A stretch of 64,000 bases of DNA. Source: Paludibacter sp. UBA6032 (lineage in GTDB: Bacteria > Bacteroidota > Bacteroidia > Bacteroidales > Paludibacteraceae). The position numbers and the translations under genes are program-made. Shown piece by piece: positions 9,807 through 19,006 of the stretch. The stretch lies in assembly GCA_002427885.1 (NCBI GenBank), contig DIZI01000031.1:124001-188000 (forward strand), in the 5' to 3' direction. Position 1 is the stretch's first letter; each line of letters starts with the position of its first letter. The notes beneath the pieces are model-generated. The model was not told the origin of the DNA. It was given only the letters and a program-made list of their open reading frames with translations, and searched no databases.

Positions 9807-10820
9807 TCAGGGTCTGTAACCTGAATTTTCAAGTATTTTCTGATAATTGTTTTCGTTCATTAGCTCGGGTAAACTGATATGAGTATTTTTTTTCATATAG
9901 CTTTTCACTATTTGCCAACCAATCCAGGTACCCAGTCTGCCCGGCGAATCTTGTGAAATTGGAGCCGTAAATGGTGCATCATTCATATACTTACCAATAA
10001 GGGTTAAATCGGTAGAAAACAAATCTTTTTGATCGATGGTGGCGCCCCAGATTTCTTTTTGATAAGTGTTACACCATTTCCATTGTTCGGCGGTATAACC
10101 CATCAGATTCTCCGGTTTTTCTTCAGGCATGAAAACCGATAATAAATACATTATTCTGCCACGATAAATCATATTATCTAACAAGCGGTTTTGCTGGCTA
10201 TTCATTATAAACATCCTGAAAAGGGTCGCAGATATTAAATCTGTTGCAACACATTCACGACGCATATTATACAACATATATTTGTATGTAAGATCTTTGT
10301 ATACAGGGAAATCACTACCTAAATAAAAATCGGTTCCAATTCCGATAAACTTGTTGTCCATTATTACCTGACGATTAAAACCGGAAACGAAAAAGTAAAC
10401 ATCCGGTAACTTTACTTCAGGGAAATAATGATGAATATAAGTAAAAGCATCTGAAACCGTCTTTTCAATGTCGGACACATCGCCAAATGTTTCCAGGGTT
10501 TTTTTATTGACTGAAGAAAATGTAGAGTCGGAGAGAAACTGTACAAAAAGCTTACGAATGGCAACTGTATCCGAAGCTGAAGTATCCAGCACTTCGGAAG
10601 TATAAACCGGCAAAAAAGCTGGATAATGAGTATATAAACTATTCACGCCAACTATAATCTTTGTTGTGTCAAGCGTTAACAAATCCTTGTCAAAGCGGTG
10701 AATCTTTACTTGTATACGGTTCTGTGTAGTATCAATACCAAACCGGCTGTTTGTGTTACAGGAGTTTAAAAGCAATAAGCCTGTGAAGAGTGAAATAAAA
10801 AATAAAGTGGTTCTTTTCAT
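9807..10820 (-). CDS. gldB: Gliding motility lipoprotein GldB family
   Basis: A 337-aa predicted lipoprotein of the GldB family, which is widespread in Bacteroidota including non-gliding species. Start chosen at 10820 because it opens a short lipoprotein signal peptide ending in LLLLNSC (lipid-attached Cys21); an upstream in-frame ATG at 10856 would add 12 unneeded residues. The body has the family features FVSGFNRQVIMDNKFIGIG and DLISATLFRMF. It is the last gene of a pyrG-yidC-gldB minus-strand run. In Flavobacterium GldB is needed for gliding; in Bacteroidales its role is not settled. Confidence 0.85.
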   Translation of the reverse strand: MKRTTLFFISLFTGLLLLNSCNTNSRFGIDTTQNRIQVKIHRFDKDLLTLDTTKIIVGVNSLYTHYPAFLPVYTSEVLDTSASDTVAIRKLFVQFLSDSTFSSVNKKTLETFGDVSDIEKTVSDAFTYIHHYFPEVKLPDVYFFVSGFNRQVIMDNKFIGIGTDFYLGSDFPVYKDLTYKYMLYNMRRECVATDLISATLFRMFIMNSQQNRLLDNMIYRGRIMYLLSVFMPEEKPENLMGYTAEQWKWCNTYQKEIWGATIDQKDLFSTDLTLIGKYMNDAPFTAPISQDSPGRLGTWIGWQIVKSYMKKNTHISLPELMNENNYQKILENSGYRP

Positions 10821-10915
10821 CGCCGTTATTATTATAGTTGTCAGAAAAAAGCACAAATTGCTTAGTGTAAACCAGCTTTTTGTGCTTTCAATAATTTGAA
10901 GAATTAAGAAATTAA

Positions 10916-12820
10916 TTATTTACGTCCTTTTACTGCTTTCTGTTGTTCGCGTTGCATTTTTTCCAGTCTGTCCATAAAACCACCTTTTTTAGCAGGTTTT
11001 TTACTGTTTGTTACGCGTTTTGCATGTAACTGAGCTAATAATTTTTTCTCATCAACCATCCCGCGAATTGCATAAGTTTGAATAACGGTGATCAGGGTTG
11101 AAACGAAATAGTAATAGCTCAATCCTGAAGCATAACTGTTAAACATAAACATAAATGTTACAGGCATCAGATACATCATCCATTTCATCATATTTCCACC
11201 CATTTGATCGTTGGTAGGTTGTGTAGCCATAGTTAACTTGGTAGAAAGTATACTGGTTACAGTCATCAACAGACAGAACAAACTAAGGTGATTCCCAAAA
11301 TAAGGGGTGATGATGGGGATGTAAGTATTCCAGTTTAAAATAGAATCATAAGCTGATAAGTCAGTCGCCCATAAAAAGCTTTGTTGCCTTAATTCTATGG
11401 CAGATGGGAAAAAGCTAAACAAAGCAAATAAAATTGGCATTTGCAACATGGATGGAATACATCCGCTCATCGGACTTACGCCGACCTTACCATATAAATC
11501 CATGGTTGCCTTTTGTCGTTCGGCAGCTTTTTCTTTAGGGATACGTTCGTTTATTTCGTCAATTTCCGGTTTCAGCACCCGCATTTTGGCACTCGACATG
11601 TAGGATTTATAAGTCAGTGGGAACAGTACCAATTTAATAACAACAGTCATCAACAAAATAATCAGACCAAAGTTGCTCATAAACCGGCTGAACAAATTAA
11701 ACATTGGAATAATGGCAAATTGGTTCACCCAGCCAAAGATACCCCAACCTAACGGTATAAGTTTGTTTAATCGTAATTTCAAATCAGACTTGACTCCTTT
11801 GTCATAAGCCGAAAGAATTTTATACTGATTCGGTCCGAAATAGATTTGGAAATTAGTTGGTTGTTTTCCACTGGGGTCAAAAGCCACCGTCATGTCAGCG
11901 TTAAAGGATTTTAGATATTTCGAACTGTCATTTTCAAAAACACTTTTCAGCGTTGTAGAAGTAAAAGCATCGTCGGATATTAAAATACTACTGAAGAACT
12001 GGTCTTTGAATGCAACCCATTTTACTTTATTGTCCAGTTTTTTCTCATCACTTTTGCTTTCACTAAGCTTTTCAACATCATCAGCCACGTATTTATATTC
12101 GAGTGAAGAGTAGCGTTCTTCAAACTTTCTTCCTTTTTCCTGTTGTCTGATTTTTGCTGACCACTGCATTTCCAGCGAATTAATTCCCAAAGGCATAACT
12201 GTGTTCATACCGTAGGCTTTAATCCCAAAACCAAGCATGTAATTATCAGCTGGTAAAGTATAGGCAAAATCCATGTAAGCAGTGCCCGACGTTTTCAACC
12301 GCATAATTAAGGTTTGATTGCCGACTGAATCTTTTGTGATTGTAGAAACGGGCTCAAAATATAAATCGGTCGTGTTTAATACGCGGTTATTATTGGTAAC
12401 CAGCGTAAAGCCCATGCTACTTTCTTGCTCGTTGAATAAAATTAATGGCAATGAGTCGTGTGTGCGGTAATTTTTCAATTGAGCATCGCATATCCGTCCT
12501 CCTTTACTGCTTATTGTAAGTTTTACAAGTTTATTCTCAAGAATGAAATACTTTTCTTCTCCTTTTGCCGACGCGCTGAAATCACCGTAAGTATTGACCA
12601 CTGATGCCGTGTCGGTTTTGACGGTTGAATCAGCTAAAACAGCCTCTTTTGCTGTACTTTCGGTTGGAATGCTTTTTACTTTGGCTTGTTCCACCAAAGC
12701 TATTGAATCGTTGTATCGTTTTTCGGCAGCTATTTCCTTATCGGATTTTTTTGTCAATTGCGAAAACCCAATAATAATTAGTGCAATCAGCACAAATCCA
12801 TAAATCGTATTTTTATCCAT
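10916..12820 (-). CDS. yidC: Membrane protein insertase YidC
   Basis: A 634-aa inner-membrane insertase that works with or without SecYEG to fold and insert membrane proteins. It has an N-terminal anchor (MDKNTIYGFVLIALIIIGF), a large periplasmic beta domain (about 80-345) and the conserved five-helix core from about 365, including SYMSSAKMRVLKPEIDEI, a Met-rich SPMSGCIPSMLQMPILFALF segment and a conserved C-terminal helix. The C-terminal tail is highly basic (KKPAKKGG, QQKAVKGRK), as expected for ribosome contact. Length fits the long Gram-negative form. It lies 142 bp after pyrG. Confidence 0.96.
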   Translation of the reverse strand: MDKNTIYGFVLIALIIIGFSQLTKKSDKEIAAEKRYNDSIALVEQAKVKSIPTESTAKEAVLADSTVKTDTASVVNTYGDFSASAKGEEKYFILENKLVKLTISSKGGRICDAQLKNYRTHDSLPLILFNEQESSMGFTLVTNNNRVLNTTDLYFEPVSTITKDSVGNQTLIMRLKTSGTAYMDFAYTLPADNYMLGFGIKAYGMNTVMPLGINSLEMQWSAKIRQQEKGRKFEERYSSLEYKYVADDVEKLSESKSDEKKLDNKVKWVAFKDQFFSSILISDDAFTSTTLKSVFENDSSKYLKSFNADMTVAFDPSGKQPTNFQIYFGPNQYKILSAYDKGVKSDLKLRLNKLIPLGWGIFGWVNQFAIIPMFNLFSRFMSNFGLIILLMTVVIKLVLFPLTYKSYMSSAKMRVLKPEIDEINERIPKEKAAERQKATMDLYGKVGVSPMSGCIPSMLQMPILFALFSFFPSAIELRQQSFLWATDLSAYDSILNWNTYIPIITPYFGNHLSLFCLLMTVTSILSTKLTMATQPTNDQMGGNMMKWMMYLMPVTFMFMFNSYASGLSYYYFVSTLITVIQTYAIRGMVDEKKLLAQLHAKRVTNSKKPAKKGGFMDRLEKMQREQQKAVKGRK

Positions 12821-12962
12821 ACTTTTTTAATTTCCAATTTTTAATTTCTAATATGTAACGAAGAAAGTTTCAAGTTAAATATTGGAAATTATTTGTTTTT
12901 TCAATTTTTTCAAATAATAAAACGCAAAATTTTGAAACTTCACAATCCTAAGTCCTAAACTT

Positions 12963-14573
12963 TCAGGCTTTATCGATGGCAGCTTTCATAAAGCTGATAA
13001 ACAATGGATGTGGTTTAACTACAGTACTACTGTATTCGGGGTGGAATTGCACACCAATATACCATTTATGAGATGTTAATTCAATAATTTCCACTAAATT
13101 TGATTCTTCGTTTAATCCGCTACAAATCATACCTGCATTTTCAAAATCCTCTTTGAAAGCATTATTAAACTCATACCGATGGCGGTGACGCTCGCTGATA
13201 TTTTCCTTTTTGTAAATATCATATACTTTGGTGCCTTTTTTTAATTTGCATTTATAGGCTCCCAAACGCATGCTTCCACCTAAATCAAGAATGTTCTTTT
13301 GTTCTTCCATTATATCCACTACATTATGAGTGGTATTTGGATCTATTTCAGTACTGTTTGCATCAGCATAGCCCAACACATTCCGGGCAAATTCAATGGA
13401 CATGGTTTGCATACCCATACAAATTCCTAAGCAGGGAATGTTGTTTTCACGGGCATATTTCAATGCCACAAATTTTCCATCCATACCTCTTTGACCAAAA
13501 CCCGGAGCAACGATAATTCCGTTCAGACTTGAAAGTTTCTTTTCAACAGTTTCTGTGGTAAGCTTATCCGAAAGAATCAATTCTAATTTTAGTTTTTTGT
13601 TATTGTAGGCACTTGCATGAAGCAAGGATTCTGAAATGGATTTATAAGCATCGGGTAATTGAACATATTTTCCAACAATACCAATACGAACTTCTTCTTT
13701 TGCATTTTCCAGTTTTTCAACAAATTCGATCCATTTGTCCATGTCGGCAGCCGGAGTTTTGTCCAAATCGAATCCCATTTTGGTCAGCACAACTTCATCC
13801 AACTTTTCTTGTTGCATATTTAATGGCACACGATAAATAGTAGGAACATCAATGGATTGCATAACGGCACTTTGTTCCACGTTGCAAAATAACGCTACTT
13901 TTTTCCGTATGTCAAAGGATATATTGTGTTCTGTTCTCAGGACCAGAATGTCAGCCTGTACGCCTTGTTCCTGTAATGCTTTAACTGAGTGTTGGGTTGG
14001 TTTTGTTTTTAATTCTTTAGCAGCAGCCAGATAGGGTACGTAAGTTAAGTGAATAATCAGACAGTTTTTCCCCATTTCCCATTTTAACTGACGAACGCTT
14101 TCAATATATGGTAATGATTCAATGTCGCCAACTGTTCCACCAATTTCGGTTATAACAAAGTCAAAATCGCCTTTGTTTCCCAACAGTTTTATATTTCGTT
14201 TGATTTCATCAGTGATGTGAGGAATAATTTGAACCGTTTTTCCAAGAAAATCACCCCGACGTTCTTTGTTTATTACGTTTTGATAAATTCTACCGGTCGT
14301 AATATTATTGGCCCGGTGTGTCTCTACATTTGTAAAACGTTCGTAATGTCCAAGGTCAAGATCGGCTTCATGTCCATCCACTGTGACATAACATTCACCG
14401 TGTTCGTAAGGGTTTAGTGTTCCCGGATCTACATTGATATAGGGATCTAATTTCTGGTTGGTCACTCTAAAACCACGTGCTTGTAACAGTTTGCCAAGCG
14501 ATGCAGCAATAATTCCTTTGCCTAACGATGAAGTCACTCCACCGGTTACGAAAATGTACTTTGTATCTTTCAC
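12963..14573 (-). CDS. pyrG: CTP synthase
   Basis: A 536-aa cytosolic enzyme converting UTP to CTP with glutamine as nitrogen donor. The N-terminal synthetase domain starts with KYIFVTGGVTSSLGKGI (P-loop) and contains YEHGECYVTVDGHEADLDLGHYERF. The C-terminal class I glutamine amidotransferase domain shows the nucleophile loop CLGICMGMQ and the His/Glu motif QFHPEYSS. Length matches the family. It is first in the run pyrG-yidC-gldB; the pyrG-yidC neighbourhood is common in Bacteroidota. Confidence 0.97.
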   Translation of the reverse strand: MKDTKYIFVTGGVTSSLGKGIIAASLGKLLQARGFRVTNQKLDPYINVDPGTLNPYEHGECYVTVDGHEADLDLGHYERFTNVETHRANNITTGRIYQNVINKERRGDFLGKTVQIIPHITDEIKRNIKLLGNKGDFDFVITEIGGTVGDIESLPYIESVRQLKWEMGKNCLIIHLTYVPYLAAAKELKTKPTQHSVKALQEQGVQADILVLRTEHNISFDIRKKVALFCNVEQSAVMQSIDVPTIYRVPLNMQQEKLDEVVLTKMGFDLDKTPAADMDKWIEFVEKLENAKEEVRIGIVGKYVQLPDAYKSISESLLHASAYNNKKLKLELILSDKLTTETVEKKLSSLNGIIVAPGFGQRGMDGKFVALKYARENNIPCLGICMGMQTMSIEFARNVLGYADANSTEIDPNTTHNVVDIMEEQKNILDLGGSMRLGAYKCKLKKGTKVYDIYKKENISERHRHRYEFNNAFKEDFENAGMICSGLNEESNLVEIIELTSHKWYIGVQFHPEYSSTVVKPHPLFISFMKAAIDKA

Positions 14574-14874
14574 GTTGCTTATTGTCTTAAAATTACTCAG
14601 ATTTGTACGTATTTTTAAGTCTGCAAATTTCGGAAAAAAAACTGAATAACGAAAATGAAAATAATAAATTAAGTATTAAGAAGAAAGAATAATTAAAACG
14701 CTTACTTTTTATATTCATTCTGACTTTCCATTCTAAATTCAATTTAGAAAAAAGAGCCAGTACAAAAACCATATATACACGTCATTGTAAAAAAGCAAGG
14801 TATTAGTTTAAAAGCAATATTTGTGTTTTATAAATCTATATTTTTGAAAATCAATTTCAATCCGGTTATTTGTT
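14574..14874. other. Divergent intergenic region, no gene seen
   Basis: AT-rich spacer between pyrG (minus) and the lipoprotein gene (plus). On the plus strand TTTG (14820-14823) and TATTTTTG (14839-14846) resemble -33 and -7 boxes with short 15-nt spacing. No convincing pyrG promoter was recognised. Confidence 0.4.
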
Positions 14875-15549
14875 ATGAAACAATATATACCTTTATATCT
14901 GTTCACACTTCTTTTCTTTACAGCTTGTTCTCCCAAACATTTGCAATCTCCTGTCATACTTGAAATTATTGATTCTGACTATCGCTTTTCGACTGATATT
15001 TTACTGAACTTTTCAAAAGAAAATAATATTGATAAATCATCATTATATCAATGGCAAAATCATTGGGTAGTTTTTACAGATTCGAAAGCTGCCGAGGCTC
15101 TGAAAACCAAACTGGAGAACAAATTTCCCCGTTTGACAATTAAATTTTATGAAAAAGCTTTTTATAACTTCAACCGTCAAAAGCAATGTCATGATAAACC
15201 TGCTGATGAGTGGGTGAACATAATTATGACTGCCAATCTGGTGGCTGATACTACGCAGCAAAACGAATACATGGAATATCACCGGACACAATTTGAAAAA
15301 TGGCCTGAGATTTCGAAAGGCTTTTGTAATGCCGATTTTCAACAATTGTTGGTTTTCAGGAATGGAAGACAATTAATGTTGGTCATCAGCATTCCTAAAG
15401 GCGAGAGTCTGGAAAAATTAAATCCCAAAACATCCGAAAACAATCCGCGGGTTGATGAATGGAACAAAATAATGAGTCAATATCAGGAAGGAATTGATGA
15501 TGCACCTAAAGGAACAGTGTGGGTAATGTTTGAACCGATTAATAACTAA
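14875..15549 (+). CDS. Lipoprotein with C-terminal L-rhamnose mutarotase-like domain
   Basis: A 224-aa predicted lipoprotein (signal peptide ending FFTAC, lipid Cys at about 19). The N-terminal ~85 residues are not recognised. The C-terminal ~120 residues resemble the dimeric alpha/beta-barrel fold of L-rhamnose mutarotase (RhaM): an EYHRTQFEKWPEI helix in the place of RhaM's His-containing helix, a FQQLLVFRNGRQLMLVI strand pair and a PRVDEWNKIM segment where RhaM has RWW. If active it would interconvert sugar anomers at the cell surface or in the periplasm; the WW pair is only partly kept, so a binding role is possible. It opens the sugar/corrinoid cluster and precedes the GH31 gene by 34 bp. 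Confidence 0.65.
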   Translation: MKQYIPLYLFTLLFFTACSPKHLQSPVILEIIDSDYRFSTDILLNFSKENNIDKSSLYQWQNHWVVFTDSKAAEALKTKLENKFPRLTIKFYEKAFYNFNRQKQCHDKPADEWVNIIMTANLVADTTQQNEYMEYHRTQFEKWPEISKGFCNADFQQLLVFRNGRQLMLVISIPKGESLEKLNPKTSENNPRVDEWNKIMSQYQEGIDDAPKGTVWVMFEPINN

Positions 15550-15560
15550 CTATTTATTAT

Positions 15561-15583
15561 AGCCCATTTTGGGGCTGGGGTCT
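15561..15583. repeat. C-rich intergenic element abutting the GH31 start
   Basis: AGCCCATTTTGGGGCTGGGG, a copy of the C-rich family, ends one base before the GH31 ATG. It contains a TTG at 15569 in frame with GH31 that could mislead start prediction. Confidence 0.6.
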
Positions 15584-17794
15584 ATGCAACAAACAAATTA
15601 TCAGCTTTTTGATTTTTTAGATTTTAGTCCTGAGTTGAATGAAGGAGACATACTTTGGCGGGCTTGTTCGCCAACAGCTATAGAGACGCGCAATGGAGAA
15701 ATCTTTGTTACCATTCCATTTCAGCAACAGAATAATTCAAACGAAATAATACCGGATTTGATGATTCATCAAAAGAAATACATTTTGAGAATAAAATCTT
15801 ACGGTGATAAAATATTACGCGTTTCAATGGCTTTTGCAGGGGAAATAATGGAAGATTCCGAAATGCTGACATTGGATTCCCGTTTGCATTTAAATCCGTT
15901 GATTTTTGAAAAAACTGAACAGGAATGGATTATAAAAGATGCAAATGGCAATAAAAAATCTGTATTAAGTTTCCAACAACCGGTAATTGACTGGTGGAGC
16001 AATTTACTTCCCGCACCAGTCGAAACACTTTTTCTTAGTTTATATCCTGATGGCAAAAAAGAAGTTGCACTTTCGGCTTATGATATGTTTTCGCCTGCCC
16101 GCCATGATGCATTTGCTCTGGCTTTTGTGGAGCGAAACGGAAAACCGCATCGCACTACTTTTTCACTTCAAGCCAAAGCAGATGAATGTTTTTATGGCAC
16201 CGGTGAACGTTTCACTAAAATGGATTTGTCCGGAAAAACCTTTCAACTTCGCAATCAGGACGGACAAGGTGTGAACAATCGTCGAGCGTATAAGAATATT
16301 CCATTTTATCTTTCTTCAGAAAATTACGGAATGTTTTTGCATACAACTTCCTTTGGAAAACTATCGTTGGCCGATCATTCAACGCGTTCGGCGCAGGTGT
16401 TAGTGGAAGAGCCAATGGTTGATTTTTTCTTAATTAGTGGTGACACACCAGAAGAAATTTTGTTTGGTTATCGGCAGTTGACAGGTTTCCCAACCATGCC
16501 TCCACTCTGGAGTTTTGGAACATGGATGAGCCGCATGACTTATTTTTCGGCTGATGAAGTGAATGAAATATGCGATCGGATGCGCACTGAAGATTTTCCA
16601 TGTGATGTGATTCATTTGGATACCGGTTGGTTTGAAACCGACTGGCTTTGCGAATGGAAATTTAATGACGAACGGTTTCCAAATCCAAATGATTTTATTC
16701 GAAAACTGAAAAATAAAGGTTATCGGGTAAGTTTGTGGCAATTGCCCTACATTTCGTACAATGCCATTCAATACAAAGAGGCAGACGAAAACGAATATAT
16801 CAGTAAAAGCGAACGGAATATCTCCGGTTCATCCAATTTCAGCGTACAGGATTTTGCCGGGACTATTGATTTTACCTACGACAAAGCCACGGAGTGGTAT
16901 AAAGATTTGCTTCGCAATTTGTTGAATATGGGCGTGGCATGTATCAAAACCGATTTTGGTGAAGACATTCATTTGGATGCTGAATATCGAAATATGTCAC
17001 CTGAAAAATTGCATAATCTTTATCCGTTGCTTTACCAAAAAGCTGCTTACGAAGTGACAAAAGAGGTCACAGGCGACGGCATTATTTGGGCGCGAGCAGG
17101 TTGGGCAGGTTGTCAGCGCTATCCGCTTCATTGGGGCGGCGATTCGGCTTGCTCGTGGGATGGATTGGCAGGTTCGCTTAAAGGTGGCTTGCAACTCGGA
17201 CTTTCTGGTTTTGGGTTCTGGAGCCATGATGTGCCTGGTTTTCATGGTGTCCCTAACTTTATGAACTCCGTTTTGCCCGATGATATTTATGTTCGTTGGA
17301 CACAATTTGGTGTTTTTTCATCACACCTTCGATATCACGGTTCACATCAGCGTGAGCCATGGCACTATCCTAATATTGCCCCAATTATTCGTAAATGGTT
17401 GAAGTTGCGTTACAAACTGATTCCATATATTCTGCAACAAAGTGAGAAAACAACCAAAACAGGTTTTCCTGTTTTAAGAGCGTTGATCTTACATCATCCT
17501 GACGATAAAACTTGTCGTCATATTGATGATCAATATTATTTTGGAGATAATATGCTGGTGGCACCGGTAATGAACAGTGAAAATGTTCGGGATATTTATT
17601 TGCCCGAAGGAAAATGGGTGCATTTCTTTACGAAAGAGGTTTTTGAAGGAAATCGATGGTTGAAAAAAGTAAAAGTCCCGTTGGATGAAATGCCTGTTTT
17701 TGTGAAACAAGGAGCAGCTATTCCAATGTATCCGGAAGAAGTGAGTTGTACGGACGAAATGGATATGAAAAAGGTAATTGAAGCAATATTCTAA
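15584..17794 (+). CDS. GH31 alpha-glycosidase, YicI/alpha-xylosidase-like
   Basis: A 736-aa retaining alpha-glycosidase, probably cytoplasmic because no signal peptide is seen at the ATG at 15584. That ATG is preferred over a TTG at 15569 that lies inside a repeat element. N-terminal beta-sandwich domains precede a TIM barrel from about 300. The nucleophile is Asp457 in CIKTDFGE, followed by the YicI-like helix with KLHNLYPLLYQKAAYEV; the acid/base candidate is Asp520 in HWGGDSACSWDG. The KTDFGE form and its surroundings resemble alpha-xylosidases more than alpha-glucosidases. Cytoplasmic location suggests it acts on imported oligosaccharides. It sits between mutarotase-like and URO-D-fold genes. 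Confidence 0.85.
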   Translation: MQQTNYQLFDFLDFSPELNEGDILWRACSPTAIETRNGEIFVTIPFQQQNNSNEIIPDLMIHQKKYILRIKSYGDKILRVSMAFAGEIMEDSEMLTLDSRLHLNPLIFEKTEQEWIIKDANGNKKSVLSFQQPVIDWWSNLLPAPVETLFLSLYPDGKKEVALSAYDMFSPARHDAFALAFVERNGKPHRTTFSLQAKADECFYGTGERFTKMDLSGKTFQLRNQDGQGVNNRRAYKNIPFYLSSENYGMFLHTTSFGKLSLADHSTRSAQVLVEEPMVDFFLISGDTPEEILFGYRQLTGFPTMPPLWSFGTWMSRMTYFSADEVNEICDRMRTEDFPCDVIHLDTGWFETDWLCEWKFNDERFPNPNDFIRKLKNKGYRVSLWQLPYISYNAIQYKEADENEYISKSERNISGSSNFSVQDFAGTIDFTYDKATEWYKDLLRNLLNMGVACIKTDFGEDIHLDAEYRNMSPEKLHNLYPLLYQKAAYEVTKEVTGDGIIWARAGWAGCQRYPLHWGGDSACSWDGLAGSLKGGLQLGLSGFGFWSHDVPGFHGVPNFMNSVLPDDIYVRWTQFGVFSSHLRYHGSHQREPWHYPNIAPIIRKWLKLRYKLIPYILQQSEKTTKTGFPVLRALILHHPDDKTCRHIDDQYYFGDNMLVAPVMNSENVRDIYLPEGKWVHFFTKEVFEGNRWLKKVKVPLDEMPVFVKQGAAIPMYPEEVSCTDEMDMKKVIEAIF

Positions 17795-17901
17795 GACCCC
17801 CAACCCCCAAATGGGGGCTTTGGTGAGTGTATAAGGAAGTTGAATTGAATAAAATAAATCAGATTATAAGGTCTTAAACCCCCATTTGGGGGTTGGGGGT
17901 C
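17795..17901. repeat. Inverted pair of C-rich elements between GH31 and URO-D gene
   Basis: Two copies face each other: GACCCCCAACCCCCAAATGG... at 17795-17820 and its reverse complement at 17876-17901, 25 of 26 bases matching, with about 55 bp between. Each copy also has an internal CCCCCAAATGGGGG palindrome. The second copy supplies a false TTG start for the next gene. Confidence 0.85.
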
Positions 17902-17921
17902 ATTCAAATAAAAAATACTAT

Positions 17922-18983
17922 ATGACCTGGAAATCAAATTTTGAAGAAACGAAAAAGCATTATACCAACTGGTGGAATGGAAACGGAATTGTGCTAACTA
18001 TGTGGGAACATCTTTTTAAAGACGGAGCTCCTTATGAAAAAATATTGCCACCACCGCCACATAAAGATATGAATCAGTTTTGGTTCGATGCACAATGGCG
18101 TGCTGATTACTTGCATTATATCATGTCCAGAAATTCTTATCTGGCAGATATTTTACCGGTTGCCAATACTCAACTTGGTCCTGGTTCACTGGCATCAGTG
18201 CTTGGGGCTGAACTGGAAGGAAGGGAGGACACGATTTGGATTCGGGAAAAAGAAGGTTTCGATGGTCAAATTATTTTCGACAAAAGTAACAAATGGTGGC
18301 AATTACACAAAGATTTATTGTCCGCTTGTAAAGAAAAATCGCATGGAAATTACATGGTGGGTTGCCCCGATTTGGTTGAAGGATTAGACGTGCTGGCAAG
18401 TCTGAAAGGTTCGGACAATGTGCTGATGGACTTGATTATGGATCCTGATAATACTTTACAACAATTGCAGGAAATCAATGATGTATATTTCAACGTGTTC
18501 AATGAAATTTACGATATTATTAATGTGAACGGTGAAATGGCATTTTGCTATTTCTCGCTCTGGGCACCCGGAAAGGTTTCTAAATTGCAGGTTGATTTGT
18601 CGATTATGATTTCGGAGGAAGATTATCACACGTTTTGTTTACCATTCTTGCGGGAACAAACTGAAAAAATCGATTATACACTTTATCATTTGGATGGCGT
18701 GGATGCAATTCGCCACCTTGATGCAGTGTTGGAACTTGAGAACTTAAACGCTATTCAATGGACGCCGGGTTATGGTCAGCCGCAAGGTGGAAGTCCACAG
18801 TGGTACGATTTATATAAAAAGATATTGGCAGGAGGAAAATCGGTGATGGCCAACTGGGTAACGTTGGATGAAATTGAACCGCTGATTGACAACGTCGGAA
18901 ATCAGGGTTTGCATATCAATGTTGATTTTAAATCGGAAAAGGAAATTGAACAAGCATTGAAAATTGTAGACAAATACAGATAA
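17922..18983 (+). CDS. URO-D-fold protein, atypical, lacking the zinc Cys
   Basis: A 353-aa cytosolic protein with the overall pattern of the uroporphyrinogen decarboxylase/methyltransferase superfamily; close relatives are often labelled 'trimethylamine corrinoid protein 2' although no corrinoid-binding DxHxxG motif is present. Start set at ATG 17922 because the upstream TTG frame lies in a repeat element. Where MtaA-type methyltransferases have a zinc-binding HxCG, this protein reads YHLDGVDAI (His256, Asp258), so a thiolate zinc site is missing. It is Trp-rich (WKSNF, NWWNGNG, WTPGYGQPQGG). The cluster contains two other URO-D-fold proteins, a corrinoid protein and sugar genes, suggesting methyl transfer or demethylation, but the substrate is unknown. 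Confidence 0.7.
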   Translation: MTWKSNFEETKKHYTNWWNGNGIVLTMWEHLFKDGAPYEKILPPPPHKDMNQFWFDAQWRADYLHYIMSRNSYLADILPVANTQLGPGSLASVLGAELEGREDTIWIREKEGFDGQIIFDKSNKWWQLHKDLLSACKEKSHGNYMVGCPDLVEGLDVLASLKGSDNVLMDLIMDPDNTLQQLQEINDVYFNVFNEIYDIINVNGEMAFCYFSLWAPGKVSKLQVDLSIMISEEDYHTFCLPFLREQTEKIDYTLYHLDGVDAIRHLDAVLELENLNAIQWTPGYGQPQGGSPQWYDLYKKILAGGKSVMANWVTLDEIEPLIDNVGNQGLHINVDFKSEKEIEQALKIVDKYR

Positions 18984-19006
18984 TATTTACACCTTATAAA
19001 TCATCC

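Noticed and set aside
15569..15583. TTG start extending GH31 (and the similar TTG at 17886)
   Set aside because: Both TTGs lie inside copies of the C-rich repeat; good ATG codons follow at 15584 and 17922 where homology begins.
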